The position numbers and the translations under genes are program-made. DNA of 64,000 bases, from NCBI RefSeq assembly GCF_003611695.1, contig NZ_RAWE01000007.1, positions 51,386 through 115,385 on the forward strand, read 5' to 3'. Origin of the DNA: Corallococcus carmarthensis (GTDB taxonomy: Bacteria; Myxococcota; Myxococcia; Myxococcales; Myxococcaceae). Numbering within the stretch: the first letter of the stretch is position 1; each line of letters begins with the position of its first letter. Below, one piece after another: positions 52,594-61,642 of this stretch. The notes below the pieces were generated by a model, which worked only from the letters and a program-made list of their open reading frames with translations, searched no databases and was not told the DNA's origin.

Positions 52594-53016
52594 CTACAGG
52601 TGGAAGTGGCCAGCGGCTTCCGGTTGGTAGGGCACGGCGACGATGCGCAGGCGACGGGTGCGGCCATTGGGGAGGGGCCACTCCACGGTCTGGCCCACGG
52701 ACAGGCCGATGAGGGCGCTGCCCACGGGGGCGAGGACGGAGATGCGGCCCGAGTCGCTGTTGGCGTCCTTGGGATAGACGAGGGTGACCTCGCGCGTCTC
52801 GCCGGCCTCTTCGTCCTCGAAGACGACGGTGCTGTTCATGGTGACGACGTCGCGAGGGATGGCGGTGGGGGACGTGACGACGGCGCGGGCGAGCTCGGAC
52901 TCCAGTTGCTCCACGAGCTCCGCGTTGCGAGCGGTGCCGTACTGTTCGACGACGCGCTCCAGGCGCTGGAGGTCGGTGTCGGTGACGATGAGGGGATGGT
53001 CGTGGGTCAGGGTCAT
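52594..53016 (-). CDS. rnk: Rnk / GreA-GreB family protein
   Basis: 140 residues from the ATG at 53016, chosen for AGGAGG 8 bp upstream. A short N-terminal coil (LQRLERVVEQY, VEQLESELARA) is followed by the FKBP-like GreA/GreB C-terminal domain: VTMNSTVVFEDEEAGE, VTLVYPKDANSDSGRISVLAPVGSALIGLSVGQTVEWPLPNG. The shortened coil and this pattern fit Rnk, a Gre-like factor that binds RNA polymerase but lacks the long catalytic coiled coil. Effect on transcription here is inferred from family. Confidence 0.85.
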   Translation of the reverse strand: MTLTHDHPLIVTDTDLQRLERVVEQYGTARNAELVEQLESELARAVVTSPTAIPRDVVTMNSTVVFEDEEAGETREVTLVYPKDANSDSGRISVLAPVGSALIGLSVGQTVEWPLPNGRTRRLRIVAVPYQPEAAGHFHL

Positions 53017-53378
53017 GGGGGATGCCTCCTGCATGGGAAAGGAATGGCGGCGAAACGCATTCCCGGCAGGCGGGCGTGCGTGGCGCGGGCTTCAGTGGGG
53101 GTGGAGCGGACGCCGTCCGTCGTGAGCTACGCGAGACGGGCGGCGTGGGTGACAAGCCAGGCGGTGGCTCGGCCGTGCGCGGGCAGCATCCGGCGCACGG
53201 AAATCCGGCGCGGAGCACGCTGCATGCAGGCTGTGAGCGAAACCGTCATCTGACGAGGGACCCGGGGGCTGCGGCTGCGATGAAGTGCTGAATGTAGCCG
53301 CGCCATCCCTGATTGCAACCGACGCTGGGGAAACAGGCGGCCTGGCGGACAACCGCCGTGACGCACGCAGGCGCGGAA
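53017..53378. other. 362-bp gap upstream of the Rnk-like gene
   Basis: Promoter region of the Rnk-like gene should lie here. I see no convincing gene, sigma-54 motif or strong palindrome. Short open frames in it have no ribosome site or recognisable product. Confidence 0.45.
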
Positions 53379-53960
53379 TCAGCGGACCGGGGACACGTCC
53401 TGGAACCACACGCCCGTGGCGCCGATTTCTTCCAGCGCGAGCTTGATGTCCTCGGGGATGACGAGGGCCACTTCCCAGTGCAGGGGGCGGAAGACCCTCG
53501 CGCTGCCGAGCCGTGTGGCGTCGATGTGCATGCCCCAGACGAAGACGTAGGTCCCTACCTTTTCCGCGAGCCCGTCCTTGGGCGTCCAATAGCGCACCTG
53601 CTCGGAAGCCTTGTCATCGACGCAGTTCACGCGGCGAATGGCATTCAGGATGAAGAAGTCGTCGGGTTGCCCTTCGATGTCCACGGGGAAGAGCTGCACA
53701 TCGTTCGGGGCAAGGCGCTCGAAGATGGCGGCCACCCGTGAGGTGACAACCGGAGTGCTGAACGCTGCGTGGGAGTAGTCGAGCGCGGCACCTGGAATAT
53801 CGATGGGAATGCGAACACGCTCAGCCCAGGGACTCGGCTTTCCTATCCGGAACTGCCACGGGTTGCTGAGCTCGATGCCCTGGGCATCTTGTGGATGCCC
53901 CAGTTCCCAACGTCCTTCCAGGTACACGTCGTCGCTGAGGTCGAAGTATCGCGAAGACAT
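53379..53960 (-). CDS. Imm11-like immunity protein
   Basis: 193 residues from the ATG at 53960 with AGGAG 9 bp upstream. Pattern YFDLSDDVYLEGRWELG, then VTSRVAAIFERLAPNDVQLFPV, a CVDDKASEQVRYW segment and a C-terminal ALEEIGATGVWF. These match my memory of the Imm11 / MXAN_0049-type family, which is abundant in myxobacterial toxin loci. It starts 17 bp after the AHH toxin gene, so it should neutralise that nuclease. No signal peptide, so it acts in the cytoplasm, where the nuclease would. Confidence 0.72.
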   Translation of the reverse strand: MSSRYFDLSDDVYLEGRWELGHPQDAQGIELSNPWQFRIGKPSPWAERVRIPIDIPGAALDYSHAAFSTPVVTSRVAAIFERLAPNDVQLFPVDIEGQPDDFFILNAIRRVNCVDDKASEQVRYWTPKDGLAEKVGTYVFVWGMHIDATRLGSARVFRPLHWEVALVIPEDIKLALEEIGATGVWFQDVSPVR

Positions 53961-53977
53961 GGGTCGAACTCCTGAAC

Positions 53978-55369
53978 TCACTCCGTGCGAGTCACCAGCT
54001 TGTTGAGCAGGCTCCCCTTCTGGAGGATTTCATCCGCCAGGACACGCAGTGTACGCGTCAGCGACTCCCTACACTGCGCGATGGTTTCGCAGCTCTCCGT
54101 CGCCAGTTCAAGCGCCCCATGGACCCGCTCGTGGTACTCGCGAGGATGCGGACCTCGGTGGCCAGGCACATCGACCTGATTCGCAGGGTCATCCAAGGAC
54201 ATCCCTGCTCGCCTGAAAATCTTCTGGTAGCGCGGCGTCCACGGGCCTCCGTTCGCGGTGGACGTGCTGAACTTGTCGGACGCGATGTGATGCCTGGGTC
54301 CAACCACCTCCACGGGCCCGCCTGTCGCCACCGCGCCCGGTGCCAGGCTGATCAGGACATCCCCCGTCGTCGACACGGCGACGGACTCCACCTGCGCGAC
54401 CGCGCCCAGTTGGAAGCCACCCTGCGCCGCGCCCACGAGTGACGCCTGCGCCGAACCGGGCAGCGTGGGCACCTTCGCAGCCAGCGCCTCCGCCGTGCTG
54501 CCCAGTGCCGCCGTGGCCAGCATGACGAAGGCCCGCGCGGCGTTCTCTCCCATCACCTCGCCGTACTGCTCCCCCGCATCCCGGAGCTCGTCGAAGGTCG
54601 TGGCCACCGCCACCGCATCCGCGAGCCGCATCCATCCATGGATGAGGCTCCACACCGTGTCGACGCCCAGGTAGGCGATGAGCACCGCTGTCAGGGTCGC
54701 CGCGACGCCCTTGGACACCGGCTCCGGCAACAGCCACAGGCCCAGATACAAGGCACTGGTCGTGACGATCATGGAGAGCACCGCCTCGCGATCCGTCATG
54801 CCCCGCAGCGCGTCCTCCGTCTCGTCCCACACCGAATCCAACGCGATGGAGAAGGCCAACGTGCGCTTGCCGTCCGCGTCCAGCGTGGACCCACGCTCCA
54901 GGAGGTGGAGGCAATCCCCGGAGAGCGCCTTGCGCTGGCACCACCGGCCATAGGCCGCCGCCAACTCCACATCCGGAGCATCTTTGAGACTCAGGTGCGC
55001 GCGCCCTGGCTCCTGCACGGAGATGAGCCCCAGGTGTCCACGCACGTGGGCGTAGGGACGTGATGCATGGGGAGCCGCCAGCAGCCCGCGGGCCGCCTCC
55101 ATGGGGTGCGCGGAAACAGGCGCGGTGCGTGCGAGGCCCGCGACCGCGTCCTTGAATTCGTCTTCGTCCAGCGCCACGGGCCGGACGTCTCGTTGCGGCG
55201 TGTGGACGCGGGTGGGTCCTCGTCCCGTGCTGAGCCGCACGCTCCGCGAGGCCACGCAGCCCGTCCCCACGAGCAGCATCCACACGATGACGGCTGCGTA
55301 CGTCACCCGGACAGTGACACTGGATCCGAGCTGGCGGAGAGGTTTACCCGGGACGTGGGGCTGTGGCAT
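53978..55369 (-). CDS. AHH-nuclease toxin lipoprotein (SitA-like)
   Basis: About 463 residues if read from the ATG at 55369; a GTG at 55306 would give a minimal signal peptide, and neither has a clear ribosome site. A hydrophobic VIVWMLLVGTGC ends in a lipobox-like Cys. A central region has two hydrophobic segments (ALYLGLWLLPEPVSKGVAATLTAV). The C-terminus is an AHH-type HNH-related nuclease: GPRHHIASDKF, then HPREYHERVH. Lipidated toxins with AHH domains in myxobacteria belong to the Sit class delivered by outer membrane exchange; that is inferred from architecture. The Imm11-like gene follows. Confidence 0.75.
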   Translation of the reverse strand: MPQPHVPGKPLRQLGSSVTVRVTYAAVIVWMLLVGTGCVASRSVRLSTGRGPTRVHTPQRDVRPVALDEDEFKDAVAGLARTAPVSAHPMEAARGLLAAPHASRPYAHVRGHLGLISVQEPGRAHLSLKDAPDVELAAAYGRWCQRKALSGDCLHLLERGSTLDADGKRTLAFSIALDSVWDETEDALRGMTDREAVLSMIVTTSALYLGLWLLPEPVSKGVAATLTAVLIAYLGVDTVWSLIHGWMRLADAVAVATTFDELRDAGEQYGEVMGENAARAFVMLATAALGSTAEALAAKVPTLPGSAQASLVGAAQGGFQLGAVAQVESVAVSTTGDVLISLAPGAVATGGPVEVVGPRHHIASDKFSTSTANGGPWTPRYQKIFRRAGMSLDDPANQVDVPGHRGPHPREYHERVHGALELATESCETIAQCRESLTRTLRVLADEILQKGSLLNKLVTRTE

Positions 55370-55391
55370 GGGTGGAGGGAGTCTACCCGCC

Positions 55392-56492
55392 ATGAAACGC
55401 CGCCCTGAGTTCGACAGCCTGCGCGGAGTGCTGCTCGTCCTGATGACGCTGACGCACCTGCCCACCCGGCTGAGTGTCATTGGCAATCAGCCGTTCGGCT
55501 TCGTGTCCGCCGCCGAGGGCTTCGTGTTCCTCTCCGCGTTCCTCGTGGGCGTGGTGCACGCGAAGAAGCCGGGCACGGCCGCGATGTTCAAGAGCCTCTG
55601 GAGCCGCGCCCTCAAGGTGTACGGCTACCACGTCGCCCTGCTCGGCTTCGCGTTCACCATCATCGCCACGCTGGGCGTCGCCGCGCGCAGGCCCGCCATC
55701 CACAACCTGATTGGCTTCTTCCATCAGGACCCGTTCACCGCCCTGTGGAGCAGCCTGATCCTCCTCTACTGTCCCCCGCTGCTCGACATCCTCCCGCTCT
55801 ATGTCGTGCTCCTGTTGATCACCCCCGCCGTGCTGCTGGGTGCGCGCAAGGAGGGCTGGTCCCGGGTGCTGGGCTTGAGTGCCCTCATCTGGGTCTGGGC
55901 GCAGGTGGGCCTCAAGCGCGCCCTGTATGACGTGCTCGTCGCCAATCCCGTGTTGCCGTGGCCGCCGTTGAGCATCGACCTGTCGGGCGCCTTCGACCTG
56001 TTCGCGTGGCAGTTCCTCTGGGTGCTCGGCGTGTGGATGGGCGTCGCCCGCGCCACAGCGCCGGAACAACGCCAGCCCGTATCCCGCCGGCGCCTCACGG
56101 GCGCCATCGTCGTCAGCCTGGGGTTCTTCGTCGTGCGCCACCTGGACGTGGACCTGGGCGACGCGGCGGTGCTGTTCGACAAGTGGTCACTCGCGCCGCT
56201 GCGGCTCGTGAACTTCCTGGCCGTGGCCCTGCTCGCGAGCTGGCTCGCACCCCGTCTGTTCCGCTGGCTGCGCCCCAAGGTACTGGAGGCGCTGGGTCAG
56301 GCGTCGCTGCCCGTGTTCGCCGTCCACGTCGTGCTGTGCCTGCTCAGCCTGTCGCTGCTGGATGAGAACGAGGACCCGCTGGACTACTGGGATGAAGCCG
56401 CGGTCCTCGTGGCCACCTTCTGCAGCATGTACTTCGTGGCGCTGCGCCAGCGCATCGCGGGCCGGAGCATGGGCCCGCCCTCGACGTCCTGA
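55392..56492 (+). CDS. OpgC-family membrane acyltransferase-like protein
   Basis: 366 residues from the ATG at 55392 with GGAGGGAG upstream. It opens with RRPEFDSLRGVLLVLMTLTHLP, the start characteristic of OpgC/acyltransferase-3 proteins, followed by about ten membrane helices and a Pro/Arg-rich cytoplasmic end. OpgC transfers succinyl groups to periplasmic glucans; in a myxobacterium the acceptor could be another glycan. Divergent from the AHH toxin gene with only 22 bp between the chosen starts, so promoters overlap coding sequence. Confidence 0.8.
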   Translation: MKRRPEFDSLRGVLLVLMTLTHLPTRLSVIGNQPFGFVSAAEGFVFLSAFLVGVVHAKKPGTAAMFKSLWSRALKVYGYHVALLGFAFTIIATLGVAARRPAIHNLIGFFHQDPFTALWSSLILLYCPPLLDILPLYVVLLLITPAVLLGARKEGWSRVLGLSALIWVWAQVGLKRALYDVLVANPVLPWPPLSIDLSGAFDLFAWQFLWVLGVWMGVARATAPEQRQPVSRRRLTGAIVVSLGFFVVRHLDVDLGDAAVLFDKWSLAPLRLVNFLAVALLASWLAPRLFRWLRPKVLEALGQASLPVFAVHVVLCLLSLSLLDENEDPLDYWDEAAVLVATFCSMYFVALRQRIAGRSMGPPSTS

Positions 56493-56493
56493 G

Positions 56494-57570
56494 TCAGCCG
56501 CGCACGGCGGACAGCGCGGCTGCGGTCTCCGCCACCAGGGCCCGCACCAGGTCCGCCGCGGGGCCCTCTCGCGACAGCCCGATGCCCTGCCCCGCCCACA
56601 GGGCCATGTAGCGCGTGTCGTTCTGCTTCGACGACGCCGCCCTCAGCGTGCGCGTGGCCCCGTGCTGCTGCGGAAACGGAAGGATGGCCCCGGCCGCCTC
56701 CAGCGTGGTCGTGAGTTCGTTCGGAATCGCCCGGGCCGGGCGGCCGGAGAACGCACGTGTGATGCGTGACGACTCATCCCGGGCCTCGCGCAGCAGCGCC
56801 TTGTGGGCCGCCGCCGCGCTGGACTCCTGGCACCGCAGGAACGCCGTTCCCAACTGCACGGCCGCCGCGCCCAGCATCCGGGCCGCCGCGATGCCACGTC
56901 CGTCCATGATGCCGCCGCTGGCGATGACCGGCACCCGCACGGCGTCCACCATCTGGGGCACGAGCGCCATCGTCCCCACCATGCCCGCTTCGAACGACCC
57001 GCCGAAGGAGCCCCGATGTCCGCCGGCTTCCGAGCCCTGCGCGACAATCGCATCCACGCCCGCGGCCTCCAGCGCCTGGGCCTCGCGCACGTTCGTCGCC
57101 GTGCCCACGACGAGGATGCCGCGCGACCGGAACGTCTCCAGCACCGGCGCGGGCGGAATGCCGAAGGTGAAGCTGAACACCGTGGGCGCGGCTTCGAGCA
57201 CCGCCTCCACCTGCCTCGCGAAGTCCGGCATCGGGGCCGCCGGAATCACGGGAGGAGGCAGCCCCAGCGCCGCATGGAAGCGCTCAAGGATGGCGAGCGT
57301 GGGTCCGGGGTCCGCGAGAGCCACCGCGGGCTGCGGCGCGAAGAGGTTGATGGCGTAGGGCCGCGACGTGAGTGAGCGCACCGCGCGGGCCTGCTGGACG
57401 ATGTCCTCCGGCTGAACGTACGCGGCTCCCAATGAGCCCAGCCCTCCTGCCTCCGACACCGCCGCGACCAATTCCGGCGGCGTGAGGCCGCCCGCCATCG
57501 GAGCCTGGATGATCGAATGCTCCACCCCGAGCCGCTCCTCGAACCTGCGCCACGCCTGCGGATCCATCAT
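56494..57570 (-). CDS. Nitronate monooxygenase
   Basis: 358 residues from the ATG at 57570, preferred over the GTG two codons earlier because GGAGG is then correctly spaced. TIM-barrel FMN enzyme: IIQAPMAGGLTPPELVAAVSEAGGLG at the N-terminus, IVAQGSEAGGHRGSF with the catalytic-region His, VIASGGIMDGRGIAAA and LGAAAVQLGTAFL for FMN phosphate binding, and YMALWAGQG at the end. Oxidises nitronates such as propionate-3-nitronate. Ends next to the OpgC-like gene, convergent. Confidence 0.88.
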   Translation of the reverse strand: MMDPQAWRRFEERLGVEHSIIQAPMAGGLTPPELVAAVSEAGGLGSLGAAYVQPEDIVQQARAVRSLTSRPYAINLFAPQPAVALADPGPTLAILERFHAALGLPPPVIPAAPMPDFARQVEAVLEAAPTVFSFTFGIPPAPVLETFRSRGILVVGTATNVREAQALEAAGVDAIVAQGSEAGGHRGSFGGSFEAGMVGTMALVPQMVDAVRVPVIASGGIMDGRGIAAARMLGAAAVQLGTAFLRCQESSAAAAHKALLREARDESSRITRAFSGRPARAIPNELTTTLEAAGAILPFPQQHGATRTLRAASSKQNDTRYMALWAGQGIGLSREGPAADLVRALVAETAAALSAVRG

Positions 57571-57686
57571 GGCCACACCTCCCGTGACTCACGTCGGACA
57601 GCATTAACGGCTCGGCTTCACATCGCAGTGCCGCGCACTCCGGAGGCATCAGTCCTGCTTCCACGCTCCATGCTGAGTACGCGGCG

Positions 57687-58106
57687 CTATGTCCCGTACT
57701 TCCCCGTGTCCAGGTAGGTACTGAGGGGCCCGGTGAAAGGCCGGCGGGAGTACCACCAGGTCGTACCAGCGGGTATCCAGAACTTCGACAGGGCCTGGCC
57801 ACCGTCGTCTCGCGTCGCGGCCCGGAACTTTTCGTCGGCCTCCTCGACCAGGCGTTTCAACACGTCCACGGCAGGCTGGGGACACTTCTTCATGATGACC
57901 TCCAGCGCTTCCCGGCTCGTCAGCCCATAGATGAAGTCATCAATGCCGTCCCGGGAGTCCCCGGCGGTCTCCGCGGTCTGCTGCCATCGGTACAGATACA
58001 CCTCGACGGGATAGCCGCGCCCCGTCCACACCGAGGTCCGCATGTACGTGGTCAGCGACTCCAGGACCTTCAATTCCTCTTCGGTACACCGTGGCGGGTT
58101 CTTCAT
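57687..58106 (-). CDS. Small soluble protein of unknown function
   Basis: 139 residues from the ATG at 58106; no strong ribosome site is visible. Charged, no signal peptide, no membrane helix; segments VYLYRWQQTAETAGDSRDGIDDFIYGLTSREALEVIMKKC and the C-terminal WWYSRRPFTGPLSTYL have no family I know. Local base composition is lower in GC than the neighbours. Size and composition resemble orphan immunity or contact-dependent cassettes, but nothing proves it. It lies between nitronate monooxygenase and the palindrome cluster. Confidence 0.5.
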   Translation of the reverse strand: MKNPPRCTEEELKVLESLTTYMRTSVWTGRGYPVEVYLYRWQQTAETAGDSRDGIDDFIYGLTSREALEVIMKKCPQPAVDVLKRLVEEADEKFRAATRDDGGQALSKFWIPAGTTWWYSRRPFTGPLSTYLDTGKYGT

Positions 58107-58190
58107 GAGTTCGCTGGTACTGCAAGGTCGCGCCGCGAGCGTGCCAGTCTTCCAGGCATCAAGACCGTCCCCGGCCGCCCGGCACAGTCC

Positions 58191-58320
58191 AAACCTGTCC
58201 GACTGTCGGACAGGTTTTCATTGCCCAAGCCTGTCGGACTGTCCGACAGGTCTCCACGCTGCGGTCCCGCCTGTCCGACAGGTTTCCGTTGCCCGAACCT
58301 GTCCGACTGTCGGACAGGTT
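58191..58320. repeat. Cluster of four dispersed palindromes (CCTGTCCGAC-T-GTCGGACAGG family)
   Basis: Copies: 58191-58217 (13-bp arms AAACCTGTCCGAC around a T), 58230-58250 (core inverted to CCTGTCGGAC-T-GTCCGACAGG), 58270-58282 (short form CCTGTCCGACAGG) and 58296-58320 (12-bp arms). Spacers repeat the phrase TTGCCC. The same element is at 19058-19084. It lies in the gap between two minus-strand genes, 47 bp beyond the end of the serine hydrolase gene, so as RNA it would form strong stem-loops at that transcript's end. Confidence 0.85.
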
Positions 58321-58367
58321 TTCGCGGCCCGCCTCCGGCGGGGCGCTCCAACGGGGTTCTCACCTTC

Positions 58368-59312
58368 TTATTCGCAGTCGTAGTTCGGCGCGGGCGCCCC
58401 GGGATCCAGCACCACGGGCGCAGGACCACCCGCCCGGGCCAGGGCCTCTCCGCAGTCCAGCGACATGTCCTTCGCCAGGTGCCGGTACAGCACGCACGAC
58501 GCGCGCTCCACCACGAACGCCTGCCTCGGCCAATCCGGCCCACGCGAGGCCAGGATGGCCACCGCGTACCGCCCACCGTCCGGCAGCGTCACCAGCCCCA
58601 CTTCATTGAGCACGTTGTAGCGCGCGTCATCCCCACAGCAGCCCGGAGGCAACCACCCGCCTTTGTGTTGGAGCGACGCGCGGGCACTCGCGGGCAGGCG
58701 CGTTCCCAGCCAGCCTCCGCAGCCATCACGAGGCGTCAGTTCCATCCACCGCAGCAATTGCGCCGTGGGCTCCGCCCCCAACAACTCCCGCCGGTCCAAC
58801 CGCGCCAGGAACGACACCATGTCGTCCGCGCAGAAGTAGTTGTCCCTGCCCATCACGCGAGGGGAGTTCGTCGCCCAGCGCTCCCGGCCGTAGTTCCACT
58901 TCGTCAGCGCCGTGTGCTTCAGCCCCAAGCCCTGGAGATAGACATTGATGGCATCCGGTCCGCCCACCAGGTCGATGACCTCGCCGGAGGCCTCGTTGTC
59001 CGACGTGCGGAACACCTTCTCCGCGAGCGGCGTCACCGTCGCCATGTTCCGCTGTCCCAGCGCCGCCGCCACCCAGAACACCTTCGCGGAGCTGGCGGAG
59101 ATGTGCGGCTCCGTGCCGGAGACGCTCGCGGACTCGCCCGTGCGCAGGTCCACCACCGCCAGCGACAGGTCCGTCCCGGGCGACAGCCGCGCCGCCTCCC
59201 GCGCCAGCGATTCCACCACGGCCGCCAAGGACTCCCGGGGCACGGCTGCGTCCTGCGTCGTCGCGCAACCGCTCATCGCCAGCAGTCCCGCCCAGAACCA
59301 CACCGCTCGCAT
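58368..59312 (-). CDS. Class A beta-lactamase-fold serine hydrolase, lipoprotein
   Basis: 314 residues. The signal peptide WAGLLAMSGC marks a lipoprotein. Penicillin-recognising serine hydrolase motifs are all present: SSAK (S-x-x-K) in HISASSAKVF, SDN in FRTSDNEAS, and KGG in LQHKGGW in place of KTG. A Cys-rich tail follows (LPPGCCGDDARY and later Cys). It could be a true beta-lactamase, a DD-peptidase-like enzyme or an esterase; the operon partners (transporter, dipeptide epimerase) favour cell-wall peptide handling. Starts 15 bp after the DUF819 gene. Confidence 0.8.
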   Translation of the reverse strand: MRAVWFWAGLLAMSGCATTQDAAVPRESLAAVVESLAREAARLSPGTDLSLAVVDLRTGESASVSGTEPHISASSAKVFWVAAALGQRNMATVTPLAEKVFRTSDNEASGEVIDLVGGPDAINVYLQGLGLKHTALTKWNYGRERWATNSPRVMGRDNYFCADDMVSFLARLDRRELLGAEPTAQLLRWMELTPRDGCGGWLGTRLPASARASLQHKGGWLPPGCCGDDARYNVLNEVGLVTLPDGGRYAVAILASRGPDWPRQAFVVERASCVLYRHLAKDMSLDCGEALARAGGPAPVVLDPGAPAPNYDCE

Positions 59313-59327
59313 CCGCGCCTCCGTGCC

Positions 59328-60530
59328 TCAGTGAATCAGCCGGTACACCTGCTCCAGCATCAGCGCCGTCACCAGCCCGCAGTACGTCCCCAGCACGTAC
59401 CCCAGCACCGCGAGCAGCACGCCCACCGGCGCGAGCGCGGGATGGAACGCCGCCGCCACCACGGACGCGGAGGCCGTGCCTCCCACGTTCGCCTGCGAAC
59501 CCACGGCCGCGAAGAACACCGGCGCCTTCAGCCACCGCCGCGCGCCCATCGTCACCGCCGCGTGGATGCACATCCACACTGCCCCCACCGCCACCAGCGC
59601 GGGCGCGTCCCACAACCGCCGGAACTCCGCCTGCGCGCCAATCGTCGCCACCAGCAGGTACAGGAACAGCGAGCCCATGCGGCTCGCCCCCGCGCCCTCC
59701 AGCCTGCGCACCGGCGTGAACGACAGCACCACGCCCACCGTCGTCACCAGCAACACCACCCACGTGAAGCCCGTCACCACGTTGCCCAGGTCCGGCAGCT
59801 GCTTCGCCAGCGCCGTGCACGCCACCGTCACGCCGAACGCCACCGCCAGCATCGACAGCAGGTCGGACAGGCTCGCGGGCCGGGCGGACGCCGCCTGAAG
59901 CCGCGCGGACTCCTCACGCACCCGGTCCAGCGCCGTCCGGTCCGCGCCGATGCTCGCATCCATCGCCTTCTCACGCCCGGCGAAGGACAGCAGCACCGCC
60001 GTCCACACGTTGGACACGCCCACGTCCACCACCACCAGCATGCTCAGCGTGCTGTCCAGCGCGCCCACGCTCTGGCCAATCGCCACGAAGTTCGCGCTGC
60101 CGCCAATCCACGACCCGCTGAGCGCCGCCAATCCCTTCCACGCCTGGTCCCCCAGCTCCGCCGGCACCAGCCACCCCAACGCCAGATACGCGAGCGGCCC
60201 GCCCACCATGATGCCCAGCGAGCCCGCCAGGAACACGCCCACCGCGTTGCGCCCCAGCCTCACGATGGCGGGCAGGTCCACCGACAGCACCAGCAACACC
60301 AGGCTCGCGGGCAGCAGGTACACGCGCGTGAAGCGATACAGCTCCGACTGCGTGGGGATGACGCCCGTGTTCGACAAGAGCGTCGGCACGAAGTACGCGA
60401 ACACCAGCAGCGGCACGACGTTGAAGAACCGCTCCACCGCCGGGTAGCGCTGCAACGCATACAGCCCCGCCAGCACCGCGAGCAGCACGGCGAGCACCGC
60501 CATCGGATCCTGGATCAGCGGTGGCGTCAC
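59328..60530 (-). CDS. DUF819 family membrane transporter-like protein
   Basis: 400 residues from GTG at 60530, whose start overlaps the epimerase stop (GTGA). About ten or more membrane helices with FNVVPLLVFAYFVPTLLSNTGVIP, GGPLAYLALGWLVP, SGSWIGGSANFVAIG and GSQANVGGTASASVVAAAF near the end, the pattern of DUF819 (YjcL-like) proteins, presumed secondary transporters. Middle position between a dipeptide epimerase and a serine hydrolase suggests a peptide-related substrate; not shown. Confidence 0.85.
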   Translation of the reverse strand: MTPPLIQDPMAVLAVLLAVLAGLYALQRYPAVERFFNVVPLLVFAYFVPTLLSNTGVIPTQSELYRFTRVYLLPASLVLLVLSVDLPAIVRLGRNAVGVFLAGSLGIMVGGPLAYLALGWLVPAELGDQAWKGLAALSGSWIGGSANFVAIGQSVGALDSTLSMLVVVDVGVSNVWTAVLLSFAGREKAMDASIGADRTALDRVREESARLQAASARPASLSDLLSMLAVAFGVTVACTALAKQLPDLGNVVTGFTWVVLLVTTVGVVLSFTPVRRLEGAGASRMGSLFLYLLVATIGAQAEFRRLWDAPALVAVGAVWMCIHAAVTMGARRWLKAPVFFAAVGSQANVGGTASASVVAAAFHPALAPVGVLLAVLGYVLGTYCGLVTALMLEQVYRLIH

Positions 60531-61546
60531 CGGGGCTCCACGCCCAGACCCGCGCCCGCTCCCAGCTGGATGCGGCCCTGCACCACCGGGTGCGCGCGGT
60601 ACGGATCCTCCGCGAGCAGCAGGTTCCCATCCAGGTCCACCCAGTCCACCAGCGGCGCCAGGTGCGCGCCCGCCGCGATGCCCAGCCCCGTCTCCACCAT
60701 GCAACCCAGCATCACCTTCAGGCCGCACGCGCGCGCCGTCTCGATGATGCGCAGCGCCTCGCGGATGCCGCCGCTCTTCTGGAGCTTCACGTTGATGCCG
60801 TGGAACCCCCCCGCCAGCTTCGGCACGTCCGACGCCTTGGTCAGCGACTCGTCCGCCACCAGCGGCAGCGGCGAACGCGCGCGCAGCCACTTCGCGCCCT
60901 CCACGTCCGCCGCGGGCAGCGGCTGCTCCACCAGCTCCACGCCCTGCGTGGACAACCACTGGATGTGCGCCAGGGCCTCGTCCGGCTTCCACGCCTCGTT
61001 CGCATCCACGCGGATGGTCTGCGCCGTCAGCGCCCGCACCGTGCCGAACACCTCCTGCACGCGGTCCGCGCCCAGCTTCACCTTCAGCACCGGGAAGTCC
61101 GCCGCCTCGCGCACCTTCACCGCCAGCGTCTCCGGCACGTCGATGCCAATGGACATGGACGTCACCGGCTGCCGCGTGGGGTCCACGCCCAGCATCCGGT
61201 ACAGCGGCACGCCCATCACCTTGCCCGCCCAGTCATGCAGCGCCAGGTCCACCGCCGCCTTCGCCGCGGGGTTGTCCGGCAGCGCCGCGTCCACGGCCTC
61301 GGACACGTCGCGGAAGTGGCGCAGGTCGCGGCCCTCCAGCACCGGGGCCAACTTGTGGAGCGCTGCCTCCACCGTCTCCCACGACTCGCCGTAGCGCACG
61401 TTGGGCGCGGCCTCGCCGTAACCCACGTGCCCTTCCGCGCGCACCTCCACGAACACGTTGCGCTTCACCGTGCTCGTGCCCCGGGCAATGGTCCAGGCGT
61501 GACGCAGCGGCAGTTCCACGGTGCGAAAGCTCAACGGCGAGGCCAT
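60527..61546 (-). CDS. Dipeptide epimerase (L-Ala-D/L-Glu epimerase type, enolase superfamily)
   Basis: 339 residues, muconate-lactonizing-enzyme subgroup. N-terminal cap (LPLRHAWTIARGTS, VGYGEAAPNVRYGES) then a TIM barrel with catalytic Lys pair VLKVKLG, metal ligands in RVDANEAW, VEQPLP and VADES, the second catalytic Lys in INVKLQKSGGI, and the dipeptide-specific WVDLDGN near the end. It should epimerise dipeptides such as L-Ala-D-Glu released from peptidoglycan. First gene of the minus-strand operon, divergent from the M20 peptidase with 96 bp between starts. Confidence 0.88.
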   Translation of the reverse strand: MASPLSFRTVELPLRHAWTIARGTSTVKRNVFVEVRAEGHVGYGEAAPNVRYGESWETVEAALHKLAPVLEGRDLRHFRDVSEAVDAALPDNPAAKAAVDLALHDWAGKVMGVPLYRMLGVDPTRQPVTSMSIGIDVPETLAVKVREAADFPVLKVKLGADRVQEVFGTVRALTAQTIRVDANEAWKPDEALAHIQWLSTQGVELVEQPLPAADVEGAKWLRARSPLPLVADESLTKASDVPKLAGGFHGINVKLQKSGGIREALRIIETARACGLKVMLGCMVETGLGIAAGAHLAPLVDWVDLDGNLLLAEDPYRAHPVVQGRIQLGAGAGLGVEPR

Positions 61547-61642
61547 GGGCGGACTCCCTCCAGGGCTCCTCCCTTAACACGGCACTCCTTGCAAACGCCG
61601 CTTCCGTTGCCTTCCAGGGCCCAAGGCGCGAGCCTCCGCGCC

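Noticed and set aside
58191..58320. Palindrome cluster as a CRISPR or att site
   Set aside because: Units differ in length and orientation, spacers are not unique, and no integrase or cas gene is present; a REP-like element fits better.
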